The notes: a model not told the origin generated them from the letters alone. 64,000 nt of DNA from Paenibacillus tarimensis (GCF_021532315.1 NZ_JAKGAO010000011.1:434001-498000); one strand, 5' to 3'. Counted from the first letter of the stretch, positions 49,986-62,069 are shown. Translations and numbers: made by a program.

Positions 49986-50760
49986 GCCGGTCATGGTAGG
50001 TGTGGTTCAGAAAACACTCGTCCCTTTTAAAGAATATGCCGTGATCCTCCATAATAGAATTAACAGTTACACGGGCTAGTTCCATCAAGTTATGATCAAG
50101 GCTTAGGTGAGCCAGATAGACGCGTTTGGTGCGGTCGGTCATCAGCTCGCACACCGCTTCTCCGGCTGCCTCATTGGACAGATGCCCGATATCGCTTAAG
50201 ATCCGCCGCTTAATGTTCCACGGGTATCTGCCCATCCGCAGCATCCCGATGTCGTGATTGGATTCGAGCACCATTACATCGGAGTCCTCTACGGCCCGTT
50301 TCACCTTATCGCTTACATAGCCAAGGTCGGTTACCAGGCTTAGCTTATAATCCCCATCTTGAAAACAGTACCCGACCGGCTCAGCCGCATCATGCGAGAT
50401 GGGATAAGACTCAACCCGCAGCTCGCCGAACTCGACTATACCGCCTGTCGGCACAATGAACCTCTTCTGGTCGGCAATCTGGCCGACATGCTTATCCAGC
50501 GCATGCCAGGTTGCTTCATTGGCATAGACCGGAAGGTCATGCTTGCGGGCGAATGCCCCTAATCCTTTAATATGATCCGAATGCTCATGTGTAACAAATA
50601 TGCCGTCTATATCTTGTCCGCTGACGCCGCGTTCCTTCATTAATCCTTCCAGCTTCTTCGCGCTGAGCCCGGCATCAACCAGTATCGTCGCCTCGTCGGT
50701 CTGCACAATCGTTGCGTTCCCTGTTGAACCGCTGGCAAGAACAGTAAACCGTATGCCCAT
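49954..50760 (-). CDS. walJ: metallo-hydrolase WalJ (YycJ)
   Basis: A 268-residue metallo-beta-lactamase-fold protein. The metal-binding motif THEHSDH is at 57-63, with further ligands in SYPISHDAAEP and LESNHD. WalJ/YycJ is part of the walRK operon; it has been linked to DNA replication-division coordination and resembles 5'-3' exonuclease-type MBL enzymes. It follows yycI by 34 bp. Family and name certain from sequence and position; biochemical role less so. Confidence 0.93.
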   Translation of the reverse strand: MGIRFTVLASGSTGNATIVQTDEATILVDAGLSAKKLEGLMKERGVSGQDIDGIFVTHEHSDHIKGLGAFARKHDLPVYANEATWHALDKHVGQIADQKRFIVPTGGIVEFGELRVESYPISHDAAEPVGYCFQDGDYKLSLVTDLGYVSDKVKRAVEDSDVMVLESNHDIGMLRMGRYPWNIKRRILSDIGHLSNEAAGEAVCELMTDRTKRVYLAHLSLDHNLMELARVTVNSIMEDHGIFFKRDECFLNHTYHDRPTPWDEVRKK

Positions 50761-50794
50761 CTATTGTTGTCCTGTCCTTTCTCTCCCCGTCCCA

Positions 50795-51541
50795 TCAATC
50801 CAGAAGGACATTATCCTTCATCTGGGTAACCTCGGCACTGATCGCATTGACGTAATAACCGCTGCCATCCTCCAGCAGCACGCGCCACGACGGTGCCGAG
50901 ACCTGGATGTCCGAGTTGAAAATTTGTCCGTGATAGCCGAGCTGAATGTCGGTCACCACTGATCCTGTCTGCAAATATTTATCGATCAAATGCGCCACGA
51001 CGGTCGCCGCCGGCAGCACTGCTTGTCCTTCTCGTTCATCGTCACCGGGAATGATTTCGACCCGGTTCTGCTGATAGGCTATAATCTGCTGATTGCTGTA
51101 ATAGAGCTTCATCCTGACATCAAACATCGGCAGCCCGTTATGCAGCCGGTAGAACACCGCGCTGCTGCTGTCGCTCATGTAAGCGTCGAAGCCGTACAGC
51201 TCAAGATCGGGAATGATATCCCCCATACCTTCTAATAATTCGCTCTTGTTAAAGACAATCCTGCTGGAAACTGGAATATCAAGTTCGACTTTATTCCCGT
51301 CACCCGCCTTCTGCGTATAACGGAATGTCAGATCCTCCAGCTTGGGCGTATCCGTCGGAATACTGGCCTCAAGCCGGATTTTTTTCTCCTGCATCTTCAC
51401 AGCCGCCTCCAGCGGGAGAGCCGAGAGATCCACATTGGCGTTCAGCCGTTCACGGATATCCAGCCAGAGCTGGTAGCCAAGGAGCATATTCAGCAGCAGG
51501 AATGATATGATCAATACACTCTTCGCGCGGCTCCAATCCAT
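50795..51541 (-). CDS. yycI: WalK modulator YycI
   Basis: A 248-residue single-pass membrane protein. It starts MDWSRAKSVLIISFLLLNML, a short cytoplasmic tail plus helix, followed by an extracellular domain. YycI with YycH forms a membrane complex that adjusts WalK activity (inhibiting in B. subtilis, activating in S. aureus). Position between yycH and walJ is the standard one. Confidence 0.92.
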   Translation of the reverse strand: MDWSRAKSVLIISFLLLNMLLGYQLWLDIRERLNANVDLSALPLEAAVKMQEKKIRLEASIPTDTPKLEDLTFRYTQKAGDGNKVELDIPVSSRIVFNKSELLEGMGDIIPDLELYGFDAYMSDSSSAVFYRLHNGLPMFDVRMKLYYSNQQIIAYQQNRVEIIPGDDEREGQAVLPAATVVAHLIDKYLQTGSVVTDIQLGYHGQIFNSDIQVSAPSWRVLLEDGSGYYVNAISAEVTQMKDNVLLD

Positions 51542-51617
51542 TCGTTACATCTCCCTCTCCCGGCTCTGCCATGGCTGGCTGTACCAGTCTGCCAGTATCA
51601 AAGTCTCGTCTAACAGA

Positions 51618-53093
51618 TTATCCATTTGCTTCTTCGGCGGCGGGAGCACCCGCTCCAGAACGGGGATCCGGAAGCAGCGGGAGTACACTATCGCCTCCAG
51701 AGCCGCCCCCCTTAAGCCCGCTTCCTTCATCCGCAGGCTGACCCGTCTGATTGAACTGCAGCTTGGGAAGCTTCTTCAGCGGCTGCTCCGGAACAGTTCC
51801 AGCCGGCATCGCATCCATCAGCTTATGCTCCGTGCCATCCGATAGGCGCACCGCCCATACCGGTGCAAAATGCAGCTCCCCCTCGTCTGTCGGGGTTACC
51901 TGCTGCGCCGGGAAGACCGCCACCACCTCTCGGTGGCGTGGATACCGCTCCAGCTCTTCGATCACACTTCCCGAACCGGGAAGCCAGCGTTCAGTCGTCC
52001 GGCCGCTCCGCTCCCCGCGGGTCAGCAGCGAGCGTTCAAATTCGCTAACAACCCCCTGCTGCACGACCAAGCGGATATGCCCGTATTCAAAATCCTCCGA
52101 TCCCAGCACCGGATACCGGTCATAATACTGCTGGAAGAGGATGATCCGGCCATCATCCGGATCGGCAGGCACCACATATCGGTGACGTCCGTCCCAGCCG
52201 CCATGATCGTTCACAAACTGCAGTCCGGCGAGCATGTTTTCCCCCAGGTCATTCGGGCTGTCGAGCGGAGCTACAGGGTCAGTGTACACCATCCAGGTGC
52301 CGCCAGAGCCCAGCTGCAGCCCGCGTTTGCCGTCCGTATAGATCTGGGAGCCGTTCCAGTCCTCCAGGTTCCGCGTTTTCTCCGGGTCGAAGAACAGGTT
52401 GCGCTGCATCTGCTCCGGCGAATAGGCGGTATAGCCGAACGAGGATTCAATCGTCTCAACCGCCGTCTCCGGCAGGTAGACCGATCCTCTCCACAGCTGA
52501 TAAGAGGGCAAGTAGGAACCGTAACTGGCGAACTCCTGCACATCCTGAAGCGTCAACACTTCCCTGACTGATTCATAGACCGTCTTCCCGTCCGAGCTGA
52601 AGAAGAACGTCTCCACAGTATCCTGATTCGGCCGCTTCATGACCCAGATCCTCTCGATCGTATCCCCCAGGAACAGGAAGTCTCCATCAAGATCGTAGAA
52701 CTTCTGGAGCAGAGATACCGGGACACCGCTTCCGAAGCGCAGCTCAGCCCCGATTCCTTCCGTGCTGGCCTTGGCCCAGTCATAGCTGTCGGCTGTGTGC
52801 CTAAGGAAGCCGCTGAACTCCACCTCTTCAAACCGCTTCATGATTTCATTGAAGGTCACGGTGTTCGGATACAGCAGCGTATGCCGGTTGCCGCCCGCAT
52901 GGAGGACGATATCCTCCGGGAAAATCACATGCTCTACGCGCTGCTTCTGTCCCATCGTCTCGGTCTGCACATACTCCTGCTCAACCTTGACACGGGCGCC
53001 GAGATTCGGGAAGCTGTACGCGAGAAAATAGCTCTGTATCAGACTCAGAACAACAAGAATAATAAGCGCTGTCGTCTTCACCCGCTCCATCAT
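51618..53093 (-). CDS. yycH: WalK modulator YycH
   Basis: A 491-residue protein with one N-terminal membrane helix (about 8-28) and a large extracellular region of three domains. The start overlaps the walK stop (ATGATG at 53093). The C-terminal tail after about residue 445 is Gly/Pro-rich and not conserved. YycH acts with YycI on the sensor kinase WalK across the membrane. Confidence 0.92.
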   Translation of the reverse strand: MMERVKTTALIILVVLSLIQSYFLAYSFPNLGARVKVEQEYVQTETMGQKQRVEHVIFPEDIVLHAGGNRHTLLYPNTVTFNEIMKRFEEVEFSGFLRHTADSYDWAKASTEGIGAELRFGSGVPVSLLQKFYDLDGDFLFLGDTIERIWVMKRPNQDTVETFFFSSDGKTVYESVREVLTLQDVQEFASYGSYLPSYQLWRGSVYLPETAVETIESSFGYTAYSPEQMQRNLFFDPEKTRNLEDWNGSQIYTDGKRGLQLGSGGTWMVYTDPVAPLDSPNDLGENMLAGLQFVNDHGGWDGRHRYVVPADPDDGRIILFQQYYDRYPVLGSEDFEYGHIRLVVQQGVVSEFERSLLTRGERSGRTTERWLPGSGSVIEELERYPRHREVVAVFPAQQVTPTDEGELHFAPVWAVRLSDGTEHKLMDAMPAGTVPEQPLKKLPKLQFNQTGQPADEGSGLKGGGSGGDSVLPLLPDPRSGAGAPAAEEANG

Positions 53094-54925
53094 GACCCCT
53101 GGCTCCCTTCGTGAAGCGTCGGAAGCGTGAACGTAACCGTTGTGCCTTCATTCCACTCCGATTCCAGTTCTACTGTCCCGCCGTGCGCCTTAATGATTTC
53201 CCGGGCAATAGACAGACCAAGACCGGTGCCTCCCGCATTGCGGGAACGGGCTTTATCCACCCGGTAGAAGCGCTCAAATATCCGTGCCAAATCCTTGGAT
53301 GGAATACCAATCCCGTTATCCTTCACACTGATGGAGATTGATCCGGCATCCGGCTTGCGTGCGGCTATCTCGATATGACCGCCGTCCATCGTATATTTGA
53401 TGGCATTGGACATCAGGTTATCAAGGACCTGGTCAATCTGATCGCGGTCGATCCAGATGTTCTCAATGCCGTTCTCAATCAGCACGGAGCTGCCAATGGA
53501 CTTCTGTCTCATCTGGAATGAGAAGCGGTCGGACACCTCCTCCAGCAATTCCCTCACGTGGACCGCCTTGCGCCGGAGCGGCGCCTGATTCGAGTCCAGT
53601 CTCGACAGATGCAGCAAATCGGTCACAAGCCGGATCATCCGTTCCGATTCCCCGCGGATGACGCCGACGAACCTTCCGGCAAGCTCCCTGTCCTCCAATG
53701 CGCCGTCATCCAGCGCTTCAATATAGCTCTTGATCGTCGTAAGCGGCGTACGCAGCTCATGCGACACGTTCGCCACGAATTCACGCCTGGAGCGTTCCAT
53801 CTTCTCCTGCTCGGTAACATCCTGAAGAACAGCAATCGTGCCGGCCATCGTCTTGTCCCGGCGGCTGATCGGGGTACAGGTGATGCGCAGCAGCCACTCA
53901 TCCTCGTCACCCTCAAGCTCCTTGCGAATCACCGTCGAATGCTCGACCCCCATCTGAAGCTCCGTTACCTTCTCATCCGAAATGCCGATCAGCTCGGACA
54001 GCGGAGTGCCTGTCCCTTCCTTCACCTCAAGCATCTCCTTGGCTCGCCGGTTCATCAGGATCACTCTATTATTCTCGTCCGCTGCCACTACCCCGTCACT
54101 CATGTTGGCCAGAATCGAAGCCAGCTTCTCCTTCTCTTCCTCGTTGGCGGACAGGGCTTCCTGCAGCCTCCCCGTCATATTGTTGAAGGCGTGGCTCAGC
54201 TGCCCGATCTCATCATCTCCATAGACCGGCACCTTATGATCGAACCTGCCTTCCGCTACGGCAACCGCCTGCCGGGTGAGCCCCTTGATCGGGTTCGTGA
54301 TCGTATGGGCAAGCAGTATGCCCAGGATGCCGGTTAGTCCAAGCGCGATCAGCATGCCGGACATGAAGATCCGGTTAATCCGGTTCACCGTCTCGAACAG
54401 CTCCTTCATGGATGCGACGATGTAAACCGCACCGACCACCTTGCCGTTATCGAAGGCCGGCCTTGCGATTACCTTCTTGCGGACATTGTCCTCATCCACG
54501 ATGTCCTGCTCATTTTCGCGTATTCCCTGAAGCGCGCGGCTTACGGCAAGGGTGGTGTTTTTCCGCCCGACATAGGATTGCTGGGCATTAGAGGTGGCAA
54601 GCACCCTGCCGCTGGCATCCAGAATCTGAATGTCCGCCTGGCTGAAGTTGAACAGGGAGCTGAGCAGGCTGCTGAGATCGTCGCCAAGCTGCTCATCCGG
54701 CACCTCGTTCTGTTCCCGCTCTGCTGAACCCAGCGTCTGCTCGACCAGAACCGTCAGCATGTTCGTCTGTTCATTCAGGTTATTCGTGAAGGAAGCAGCC
54801 AGCGATGTCTTCATCGTACTGATGAAATACACGCCGATCAGCTGCATGGCAATCAGGATCAGCAGCACATAGATAATAATGAGCTTCACCTGAACGGTGC
54901 GGAACAGCCGAATTCCTCGCATCAT
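53090..54925 (-). CDS. walK: sensor histidine kinase WalK
   Basis: A 611-residue kinase. Two membrane helices (about 14-35 and 185-207) bracket an extracellular Cache-like domain, then HAMP (208-260), PAS (265-370), and the DHp domain with H389 in VSHELRTPL. The ATPase domain has an N-box ([10 protein letters not shown]) and G-boxes (DNGIGIP, GTGLGLS). It senses cell-wall synthesis state and phosphorylates WalR. It overlaps walR by four bases. Complete and of normal length. Confidence 0.96.
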   Translation of the reverse strand: MMRGIRLFRTVQVKLIIIYVLLILIAMQLIGVYFISTMKTSLAASFTNNLNEQTNMLTVLVEQTLGSAEREQNEVPDEQLGDDLSSLLSSLFNFSQADIQILDASGRVLATSNAQQSYVGRKNTTLAVSRALQGIRENEQDIVDEDNVRKKVIARPAFDNGKVVGAVYIVASMKELFETVNRINRIFMSGMLIALGLTGILGILLAHTITNPIKGLTRQAVAVAEGRFDHKVPVYGDDEIGQLSHAFNNMTGRLQEALSANEEEKEKLASILANMSDGVVAADENNRVILMNRRAKEMLEVKEGTGTPLSELIGISDEKVTELQMGVEHSTVIRKELEGDEDEWLLRITCTPISRRDKTMAGTIAVLQDVTEQEKMERSRREFVANVSHELRTPLTTIKSYIEALDDGALEDRELAGRFVGVIRGESERMIRLVTDLLHLSRLDSNQAPLRRKAVHVRELLEEVSDRFSFQMRQKSIGSSVLIENGIENIWIDRDQIDQVLDNLMSNAIKYTMDGGHIEIAARKPDAGSISISVKDNGIGIPSKDLARIFERFYRVDKARSRNAGGTGLGLSIAREIIKAHGGTVELESEWNEGTTVTFTLPTLHEGSQGS

Positions 54926-55659
54926 CCGGGGATGAACCCTCCTGACTTCGGATTACGCATCATATAGCCGAGTCCGCGCCGGGTAAGTATATATTCCGGC
55001 CTGCTTGGATCATCCTCAATCTTCTCGCGCAGCCTCCGGATCGTCACATCTACGGTACGTACATCACCAAAATATTCGAATCCCCAGACTGCCTGCAGAA
55101 GATGCTCACGCGTCATGACCTTCCCGCTGTTGCGGGCCATATAATAGACGAGCTCATATTCCCGGTGTGTCAGATCGAGCGGCTCGCCGTCCTTATAGAC
55201 GACATACATATCCGTATCAATGAACAGGTTGAATAGCTTAAGCCCCTGCTTCTCCGCCTGGGCAGCTTCCGCATTTACTCCTGCCGTCTGCAGCTTCTGC
55301 TGCCGCCGCAGATGGGCTTTCACCCGGGCTAGCAGCTCTCTTGTACTGAAGGGCTTGGTGACGTAATCATCAGCACCCAGCTCCAGACCCAGCACCTTGT
55401 CCAGCTCTGTATCCTTTGCTGTAAGCATAATAATCGGGGTTTGCATGCGGCTGCGCACCTCGCGGCACACATCCATGCCGTCCTTGACCGGAAGCATGAG
55501 ATCCAGCAGGATGAGGTCCGGCTTTTCCGCATAGGCCAGCTGCACAGCCTCTCCTCCGTCAAAGGCGCATATGACCTCGAAGCCTTCCTTCTCCAGATTG
55601 AATTTCAATATATCTGCAATTGGCTGTTCATCATCTACCACCAGTATCTTGCCCTGCAT
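54922..55659 (-). CDS. walR: response regulator WalR
   Basis: A 245-residue OmpR-type regulator. The receiver phospho-acceptor is D53 (LILLDLMLP), the conserved Lys is in [11 protein letters not shown], and the C-terminal winged helix has [19 protein letters not shown] chose the ATG at 55659 because the family starts there ([11 protein letters not shown]) and AGGTGG lies seven bases upstream. It is essential in most Firmicutes and controls autolysins and wall remodelling. First gene of the walRK-yycHI-walJ operon. Confidence 0.96.
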   Translation of the reverse strand: MQGKILVVDDEQPIADILKFNLEKEGFEVICAFDGGEAVQLAYAEKPDLILLDLMLPVKDGMDVCREVRSRMQTPIIMLTAKDTELDKVLGLELGADDYVTKPFSTRELLARVKAHLRRQQKLQTAGVNAEAAQAEKQGLKLFNLFIDTDMYVVYKDGEPLDLTHREYELVYYMARNSGKVMTREHLLQAVWGFEYFGDVRTVDVTIRRLREKIEDDPSRPEYILTRRGLGYMMRNPKSGGFIPG

Positions 55660-55757
55660 GCTCCCACCACCTGTTCGTTCTACTCTACCTACTATTTTAC
55701 CACATAGGCTGAAGCCCTCCCAGCGGAGGACATTGACATTGGACAGGGCAAAATAAA

Positions 55758-55787
55758 GCAGCCGGCTGCTCACATGCAGCCGGCTGC
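55758..55787 (-). terminator. intrinsic terminator of the M23 peptidase gene
   Basis: GCAGCCGGCTGC occurs at 55758-55769 and 55776-55787; it is self-complementary, so the two halves form a 12-bp stem. Reading leftwards it is followed by TTTATTTT. Confidence 0.85.
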
Positions 55788-55797
55788 GTCTATCCGC

Positions 55798-57336
55798 TTA
55801 CAGATAGTTGATCGGGTTCTGTACCTTGCCATCCTTATGAATCTCAAAGTGCAGGTGAGTACCGGTCGAATGGCCCGTGTTACCCATTACGCCCAGCTTG
55901 TCGCCCTTCTCTACGACATCGCCTTCGCTGACATTGATAGAGTCCAGATGAGCGTAAACTGTCTTGAATCCATTCTTATGATCAATAAAGACAACCTTGC
56001 CAAGCCCATTCTTCGTTCCAGCAAATTCCACTACCCCGTCATCGGCTGCCAGAATACTGCTGTTTCCGACCAGATCGATCCCTTTGTGCTGTCTTCCCCA
56101 GCGCGGTCCGTAGCTGCTTGTCAACCGGGCACCGCTGACCGGCCAGGCAAACTCGCCCGTGCCCTCGCCCCGTACGACCTTCGTGCCCTTCATAATGATA
56201 GCCGGTACAGCTGGTTTAACGATCTCCTCATCTACCAGCTCTTCACTCATCAGGTAGCCGTTCTTCTTCACGAGCTTGTAGGTAACCTTCTTCGAGCCGC
56301 TGACACCCTTGCGGATCGTCTTGCGTTCGCCCTCGCGCATCTCATCGTTCTTCTGGACAATAACCGCTGGCTCGATTGTTTCCGTTTCAGTCACATTCTC
56401 GATGGTCTGCACGGTAATCTGCGGCTGAAGAACGGTCAAGTCGAGCTCGTCCCCTACCTTGATCATGTCATCCTTGATCCAGGGGTTATTCTGATAGATA
56501 ACTTGCGGAGAGATGGAGAACTTGCTCGCGATACAGCCAATGCAGTCACCTTCTTGGACGGTGTAAACCGTATCCTCCGCACTCCCTGTCACCAGACGGC
56601 TGTACAGCGTATCCGCATCTTGAATGCGCTCTGGCGACACCTTCGTGGAAGACAGCTTAACCTCCTCTACAAAGCCAACCTCGGCCACCTCTGTCTTGGG
56701 GGCGGCTGCTGCCGGTTGTGCACTGTATGCGAGTGCCGTAACCTCTAACTTGTCTGCCGCTGTATTCTTCTCCGGCACGTACTTGGACTGCACTCGTTTC
56801 AACACCAGATCTGCGGTCTGCTGATCCTTGGCAATGCCAATAAGCTTGCCGTCTACCCGTACCTCCACGCCAACGGCATGGCTTGTGATGTGGTCCTCCA
56901 GCTTATCCAGCGTCGCTTCTGTCTCCGGCTTTGCTTTGAACCCGCTTGCCTTTATGTATGACAGCTCGCCGGCATCCAGTGCCATATTGAGGCCCGGATT
57001 GGCCGCACTTGCTTCCTTGCGCTTATCTTCCATCAGCTGCTCGACAGCTTCAGGAGCGTGTACGGTTCCCAGCTGGGCTCCATCCTGGTAGACATAATAA
57101 TATTCTACGGTATTGCTCTTAACATAATAATGGCCGCCAAATCCGGCGGCAGAGAGGAGTACCAATGCTCCTCCGGCAAGTAGGACTGGTTTGCGAAGAA
57201 GCCCCTTAACAGCGCTCTTCCAGCTTGCGGCTTGCTGCTGCTTGCCATTCAAGTCTTGCAACCGGGTATCCGGCGCGGGCTTCTTAAGTCCCTTGCCTGC
57301 TTTGCTCTTCCGGTTTGTATGCCTGTGAACGGTCAT
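55798..57336 (-). CDS. M23 peptidoglycan endopeptidase with G5 and LysM domains
   Basis: A 512-residue exported protein. Cytoplasmic basic N-terminus, membrane helix near 48-66, a LysM domain (YTVQEGDCIGCIASKF), a G5 domain (ETIEPAVIVQKNDEMREGER region), and a C-terminal M23 LytM-type domain with HKGIDL near 417 and HLHFEIH near 495 as zinc ligands. It cuts peptidoglycan cross-links. It lies directly upstream of walR, whose regulon includes such enzymes. I chose the ATG at 57336, after AAGGAGA. Confidence 0.92.
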   Translation of the reverse strand: MTVHRHTNRKSKAGKGLKKPAPDTRLQDLNGKQQQAASWKSAVKGLLRKPVLLAGGALVLLSAAGFGGHYYVKSNTVEYYYVYQDGAQLGTVHAPEAVEQLMEDKRKEASAANPGLNMALDAGELSYIKASGFKAKPETEATLDKLEDHITSHAVGVEVRVDGKLIGIAKDQQTADLVLKRVQSKYVPEKNTAADKLEVTALAYSAQPAAAAPKTEVAEVGFVEEVKLSSTKVSPERIQDADTLYSRLVTGSAEDTVYTVQEGDCIGCIASKFSISPQVIYQNNPWIKDDMIKVGDELDLTVLQPQITVQTIENVTETETIEPAVIVQKNDEMREGERKTIRKGVSGSKKVTYKLVKKNGYLMSEELVDEEIVKPAVPAIIMKGTKVVRGEGTGEFAWPVSGARLTSSYGPRWGRQHKGIDLVGNSSILAADDGVVEFAGTKNGLGKVVFIDHKNGFKTVYAHLDSINVSEGDVVEKGDKLGVMGNTGHSTGTHLHFEIHKDGKVQNPINYL

Positions 57337-57476
57337 GTTCTTCTCCTTTGTTCCACCCAATGATGTAATCGTTCATTCGTCTTGGAACAGACGAAAAATC
57401 CCTGTCCGGGAGATTACGCCTTTTACTGTATCACAACATTTGCAGCAGCGGCAACCGCACTGAAACCATCCCTCGA

Positions 57477-58304
57477 TTAATATTTTTTCAGAATGTCCAT
57501 TAATTCCTCATATTCTTCCCGGTCCAGATGCTTGGCAACAATCTGTTGAATGTTAGTCATCTCCTCATCGGTCAAGCCGCTCTCCACATAGGTAGAGATC
57601 GTCTGCCATTCCGATTGCGGAAGCTTGCTGACCAGCATTGCGAACAGCTTGTTCCGGTCTTCCTCGCTCATCTGATCCTTCGCTCTGGCCAGCTCTTCCG
57701 GCGTAATTACTGCTTCGCCCTGTGCTGACTGCGCCTGTGATCCTGTTCCGGACCCAGTCTCCGCCTTGGCTTCATCCCCATCCAGTCCGCTGTTGTCACC
57801 GCTTCCGGCGTCTGTGAGCTGATCAGTCTGCCCCGAATCCGGATCTGCTTGGCCATCGGTTCCGTCTGTCGAAGCTTCCGAGTTCATCCCTTCGTCCTGG
57901 AACGGATTAGCAGCCGGATCATCGCCTCCGCTGGTGTCGGTCTGATTCTCCTGACCGCCATCTCTGGCATCTCCTTCAGCATCCCGGCCAGCGCTGCTGC
58001 CATGCTCCGAATATCCGCTGCCATCGCCACTGCTCTTCGACGGGTTTGCATCACGGCTGCTGCCGTCCTCTTGACCGGCCTCCGCTGTCATTCTGCCGTC
58101 TTCCGCTTCGTCCGCACCCCACAGCTTGCCCCAAACACCGGACAGTGCGAAGGGCTGTGTCTTCATTGGCAGGTTATAATCTTTTATCAGTGCCTCTACA
58201 TAGCTGTTTACGATATAACCCGTCGTCCAAATCGCCAAAAAGCTGACGATCAGCGCGGAAGCCACCGCCTTGCCGAGCCATCCCGCCATTTTCCACCACA
58301 TCAT
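57477..58304 (-). CDS. membrane-anchored protein with low-complexity linker
   Basis: A 275-residue protein. One membrane helix at about 12-33, then a long Gly/Ser/Asp-rich linker (residues 70-195) and a conserved-looking acidic helical C-terminus (VITPEELARAKDQMSEEDRN to the end). I do not recognise a named family. It lies between purA and the M23 peptidase gene. The helical C-terminus might face outside or inside; topology suggests outside. Function unknown. Confidence 0.7.
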   Translation of the reverse strand: MMWWKMAGWLGKAVASALIVSFLAIWTTGYIVNSYVEALIKDYNLPMKTQPFALSGVWGKLWGADEAEDGRMTAEAGQEDGSSRDANPSKSSGDGSGYSEHGSSAGRDAEGDARDGGQENQTDTSGGDDPAANPFQDEGMNSEASTDGTDGQADPDSGQTDQLTDAGSGDNSGLDGDEAKAETGSGTGSQAQSAQGEAVITPEELARAKDQMSEEDRNKLFAMLVSKLPQSEWQTISTYVESGLTDEEMTNIQQIVAKHLDREEYEELMDILKKY

Positions 58305-58436
58305 GAGCCATCCATCCTTTACTCCATACTGTCCCTTGCAAAGTGGACATATCTACCAGTATGGACCAACCCGGGCGGCGCCATTCGTAGTCTGAGAGAA
58401 ATTGTTAGAATCAGCGGCTTTAATAAGCGCAGCAAA

Positions 58437-58475
58437 AGGCCTGCTTTTCTTATCACCGATAAGGAAAACAGGCCT
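58437..58475 (-). terminator. intrinsic terminator of purA
   Basis: AGGCCTG (58437-58443) pairs with CAGGCCT (58469-58475), extended inward with TTATC/GATAA; reading leftwards it is followed by TTTTGC. Confidence 0.8.
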
Positions 58476-58497
58476 ATTATTCTCTTATTCGGTATGA

Positions 58498-59823
<1,326 letters not shown>

Positions 59824-59873
59824 TTACCGCCCTGCAGCGCAGATTCTCCGCACTTCTGAAAGGCAGCAATACT

Positions 59874-59947
59874 AGTGTAGCAGTCCACCCTACCCCTGTC
59901 AACAAAAACGAACAATCAGTAGACCATATATACGAACGTTCGGATTT
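59874..59947 (-). promoter_or_regulatory. purA promoter with PurR boxes
   Basis: On the minus strand TTGACA (59902-59897), 17-bp spacer, TACACT (59879-59874). Upstream lie AAAAACGAACAAT (59904-59916) and, inverted, AAATCCGAACGTT (59947-59935). They match the PurBox AWWWCCGAACWWT at 12 of 13 positions each and are 18 bp apart, close to the usual 16-17. Purine repression by PurR is expected. Confidence 0.75.
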
Positions 59948-60113
59948 CGGTCTGATCCTGGCTAAGAAAAACGATTCCATCCTACCCCTCGCAGGGCAGT
60001 ATGGTGATAATTGCTCCAACAGGCTATTCTTATGAAGGGACTGTTCAGAGCCGCCCGGTCAAGCCTTCTGACGAACTGCAGCGGCTCTCGTGCGCCAGCC
60101 TGCGCATAACAAA

Positions 60114-60135
60114 AGCCCGGCCTGCCGGCCGGGCT
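60114..60135 (-). terminator. intrinsic terminator of dnaB
   Basis: AGCCCGGCC (60114-60122) pairs with GGCCGGGCT (60127-60135) around a 4-nt loop; reading leftwards TTTTGTTA follows. The rest of 59948-60176 shows nothing else. Confidence 0.85.
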
Positions 60136-60176
60136 GCTGTCTATCCAAGCTCAATATCTCTATCGGGCATCCGCCT

Positions 60177-61538
60177 CTAGGCGACGCCCGGCTGCTGCTG
60201 TCCCGAGTGGTCGAGACTGACGAATTTGTTAAAGTTCTTCAGGAAGACAAGCTCGACCGTACCAACCGGACCATTCCGCTGCTTGGCGATAATGATCTCG
60301 ATAATATTCTTCTTCTCGGTTTCCTTGTCATAGTAATCATCCCGGTACAGGAACGCGACGATGTCGGCATCCTGCTCGATCGAACCGGATTCCCGGAGGT
60401 CAGACATCATCGGACGCTTGTCCTGCCGCTGCTCCACGCCCCGGCTTAACTGGGACAGGGCAATAACCGGCACTTCCAGCTCACGGGCAATCTGCTTGAG
60501 GGTACGGGAAATTTCCGATACTTCCTGCTGGCGGTTCTCCCCCGCCTTGCCGCGTCCCTGAATCAGTTGGAGGTAGTCGATCAGAATCATGCCGAGCCCC
60601 TTCTCCTTCTTCAGTCTGCGGCACTTGGCGCGAATATCGGCCACCGTAATGCCAGGCGTATCATCGATATAGATCTCCGCCTCTGACAAGGCCCCGATCG
60701 CCATCGTCAGCTTCTCCCAGTCATCACCTTCCAGGTAGCCTGTCCGCATGCGGCCAGCATCTACATTGGACTCTGCACAGACCATACGCTGTACCAGCTG
60801 GGCCGCGGACATCTCCAGACTGAAGATCGCCACGGCCTCGCGTGCCCGGACGCCTACGTTCTGGGCGATGTTCAGTGCGAAGGCCGTCTTGCCGACCGAA
60901 GGACGGGCAGCAACAATAATCAGGTCACTCCGCTGAAAGCCGGAGGTCATCTTATCGAGATCCGGGAAGCCGGACGGGATTCCCGTCGTACCGCCCTTAT
61001 GACTGTACAGAAATTCTACCCGTTCGAATACTTCCATCAGTACATCCCGGATGGATACGAAGCCGCTGCTTGAACGCCGGTTCGATATTTCGAGTATGCG
61101 CTGCTCCGCTTCATTCAGCAGTATACCGACTTCATCCGTCGCCGCGTACCCGTTCTGCACGATTTGCGTCGCCGTCCGGATCAGGCGCCGGAGTAGTGAT
61201 TTTTCCTCCACGATCTGGGCATAATAATCGACGTTGGCCGCAGTCGGCACACCGCTTGCCAGCTTCGCCAGATACGTGACGCCACCGGCCTCTTCTAGTT
61301 GCTGCCTGTCCTGCAGCCAGGATGTCAGCGTAACCAGGTCAATCGGCTGATTGCTTTCACCAAGCTCTACCATCGCTTCATAAATCATCTGATGCTCAGA
61401 TGAATAGAAATCTTCGCTCCGCAGCCGTTCCATAGCAGTAACCAATGCCTCGGCCTGCAGCAGAATGGCCCCCAGGACCGCTTGCTCAGCTTCAAGATTT
61501 TGCGGGGGGACCCTGTCAAACATCGCCTCTGTGTTCAT
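60177..61538 (-). CDS. dnaB: replicative DNA helicase
   Basis: A 453-residue DnaB-family hexameric helicase (called DnaC in B. subtilis). The N-terminal primase-interacting domain covers residues 1-155 (PPQNLEAEQAVLGAILL at the start). The RecA-like motor has Walker A ARPSVGKTAFALN near 205-217, Walker B MILIDYLQLI near 310 and SDLRESGSIEQDADIV near the end. It unwinds DNA at the fork. Its place between rplI and purA is standard. Confidence 0.96.
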   Translation of the reverse strand: MNTEAMFDRVPPQNLEAEQAVLGAILLQAEALVTAMERLRSEDFYSSEHQMIYEAMVELGESNQPIDLVTLTSWLQDRQQLEEAGGVTYLAKLASGVPTAANVDYYAQIVEEKSLLRRLIRTATQIVQNGYAATDEVGILLNEAEQRILEISNRRSSSGFVSIRDVLMEVFERVEFLYSHKGGTTGIPSGFPDLDKMTSGFQRSDLIIVAARPSVGKTAFALNIAQNVGVRAREAVAIFSLEMSAAQLVQRMVCAESNVDAGRMRTGYLEGDDWEKLTMAIGALSEAEIYIDDTPGITVADIRAKCRRLKKEKGLGMILIDYLQLIQGRGKAGENRQQEVSEISRTLKQIARELEVPVIALSQLSRGVEQRQDKRPMMSDLRESGSIEQDADIVAFLYRDDYYDKETEKKNIIEIIIAKQRNGPVGTVELVFLKNFNKFVSLDHSGQQQPGVA

Positions 61539-61625
61539 CGTCCTTCTCTCCCCTGTCCGATGCTGTCCGTCATTACGATCGGGTTATGATAGTCATTCAA
61601 TATAGTCAATAAGTCCAATATGCTC

Positions 61626-62069
61626 TTATTCCTCAGCCGTCTGTACCTTCAGGGTTGCCTTCACTTCCGGATGCAGCTTTACCGGTACCTGGGTCACGCC
61701 CAGCGAACGGATCGGCTCACCCAGCTCAATCTTCCGCTTGTCCACCGTGAAGCCCTGTGCAGCCAAAGCCTCCGCAATCTGCTTACTGGTAATAGCGCCG
61801 AACAGGCGGCCGCCTTCCCCGGCCTTCGTCTTGATGACAACTGTCGTCTCACCCAGACGCTCGGCCAGCTTCTGTGCGTCCTCCTTCTCCTTCGCCTTAC
61901 GCTTCTGCTCGGACGCACTCTGAGCTTCAAGCGTCTTCACATTGCCCTCGGAGGCTTCCTTAACCAAGCCCTTAGGCAGCAAGAAATTGCGTGCGTAGCC
62001 TTCGGATACATTCTTAATCTCGCCCTTCTTGCCTTGTCCCTTAACATCCTGCAGGAAAATTACTCTCAT
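61626..62069 (-). CDS. rplI: ribosomal protein L9
   Basis: A 147-residue L9: [20 protein letters not shown] at the start, then the connecting helix (Glu/Lys-rich) and the C-terminal rRNA-binding domain. It overlaps the gdpP stop by four bases, so the two are translated together, as in many Firmicutes. Confidence 0.97.
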   Translation of the reverse strand: MRVIFLQDVKGQGKKGEIKNVSEGYARNFLLPKGLVKEASEGNVKTLEAQSASEQKRKAKEKEDAQKLAERLGETTVVIKTKAGEGGRLFGAITSKQIAEALAAQGFTVDKRKIELGEPIRSLGVTQVPVKLHPEVKATLKVQTAEE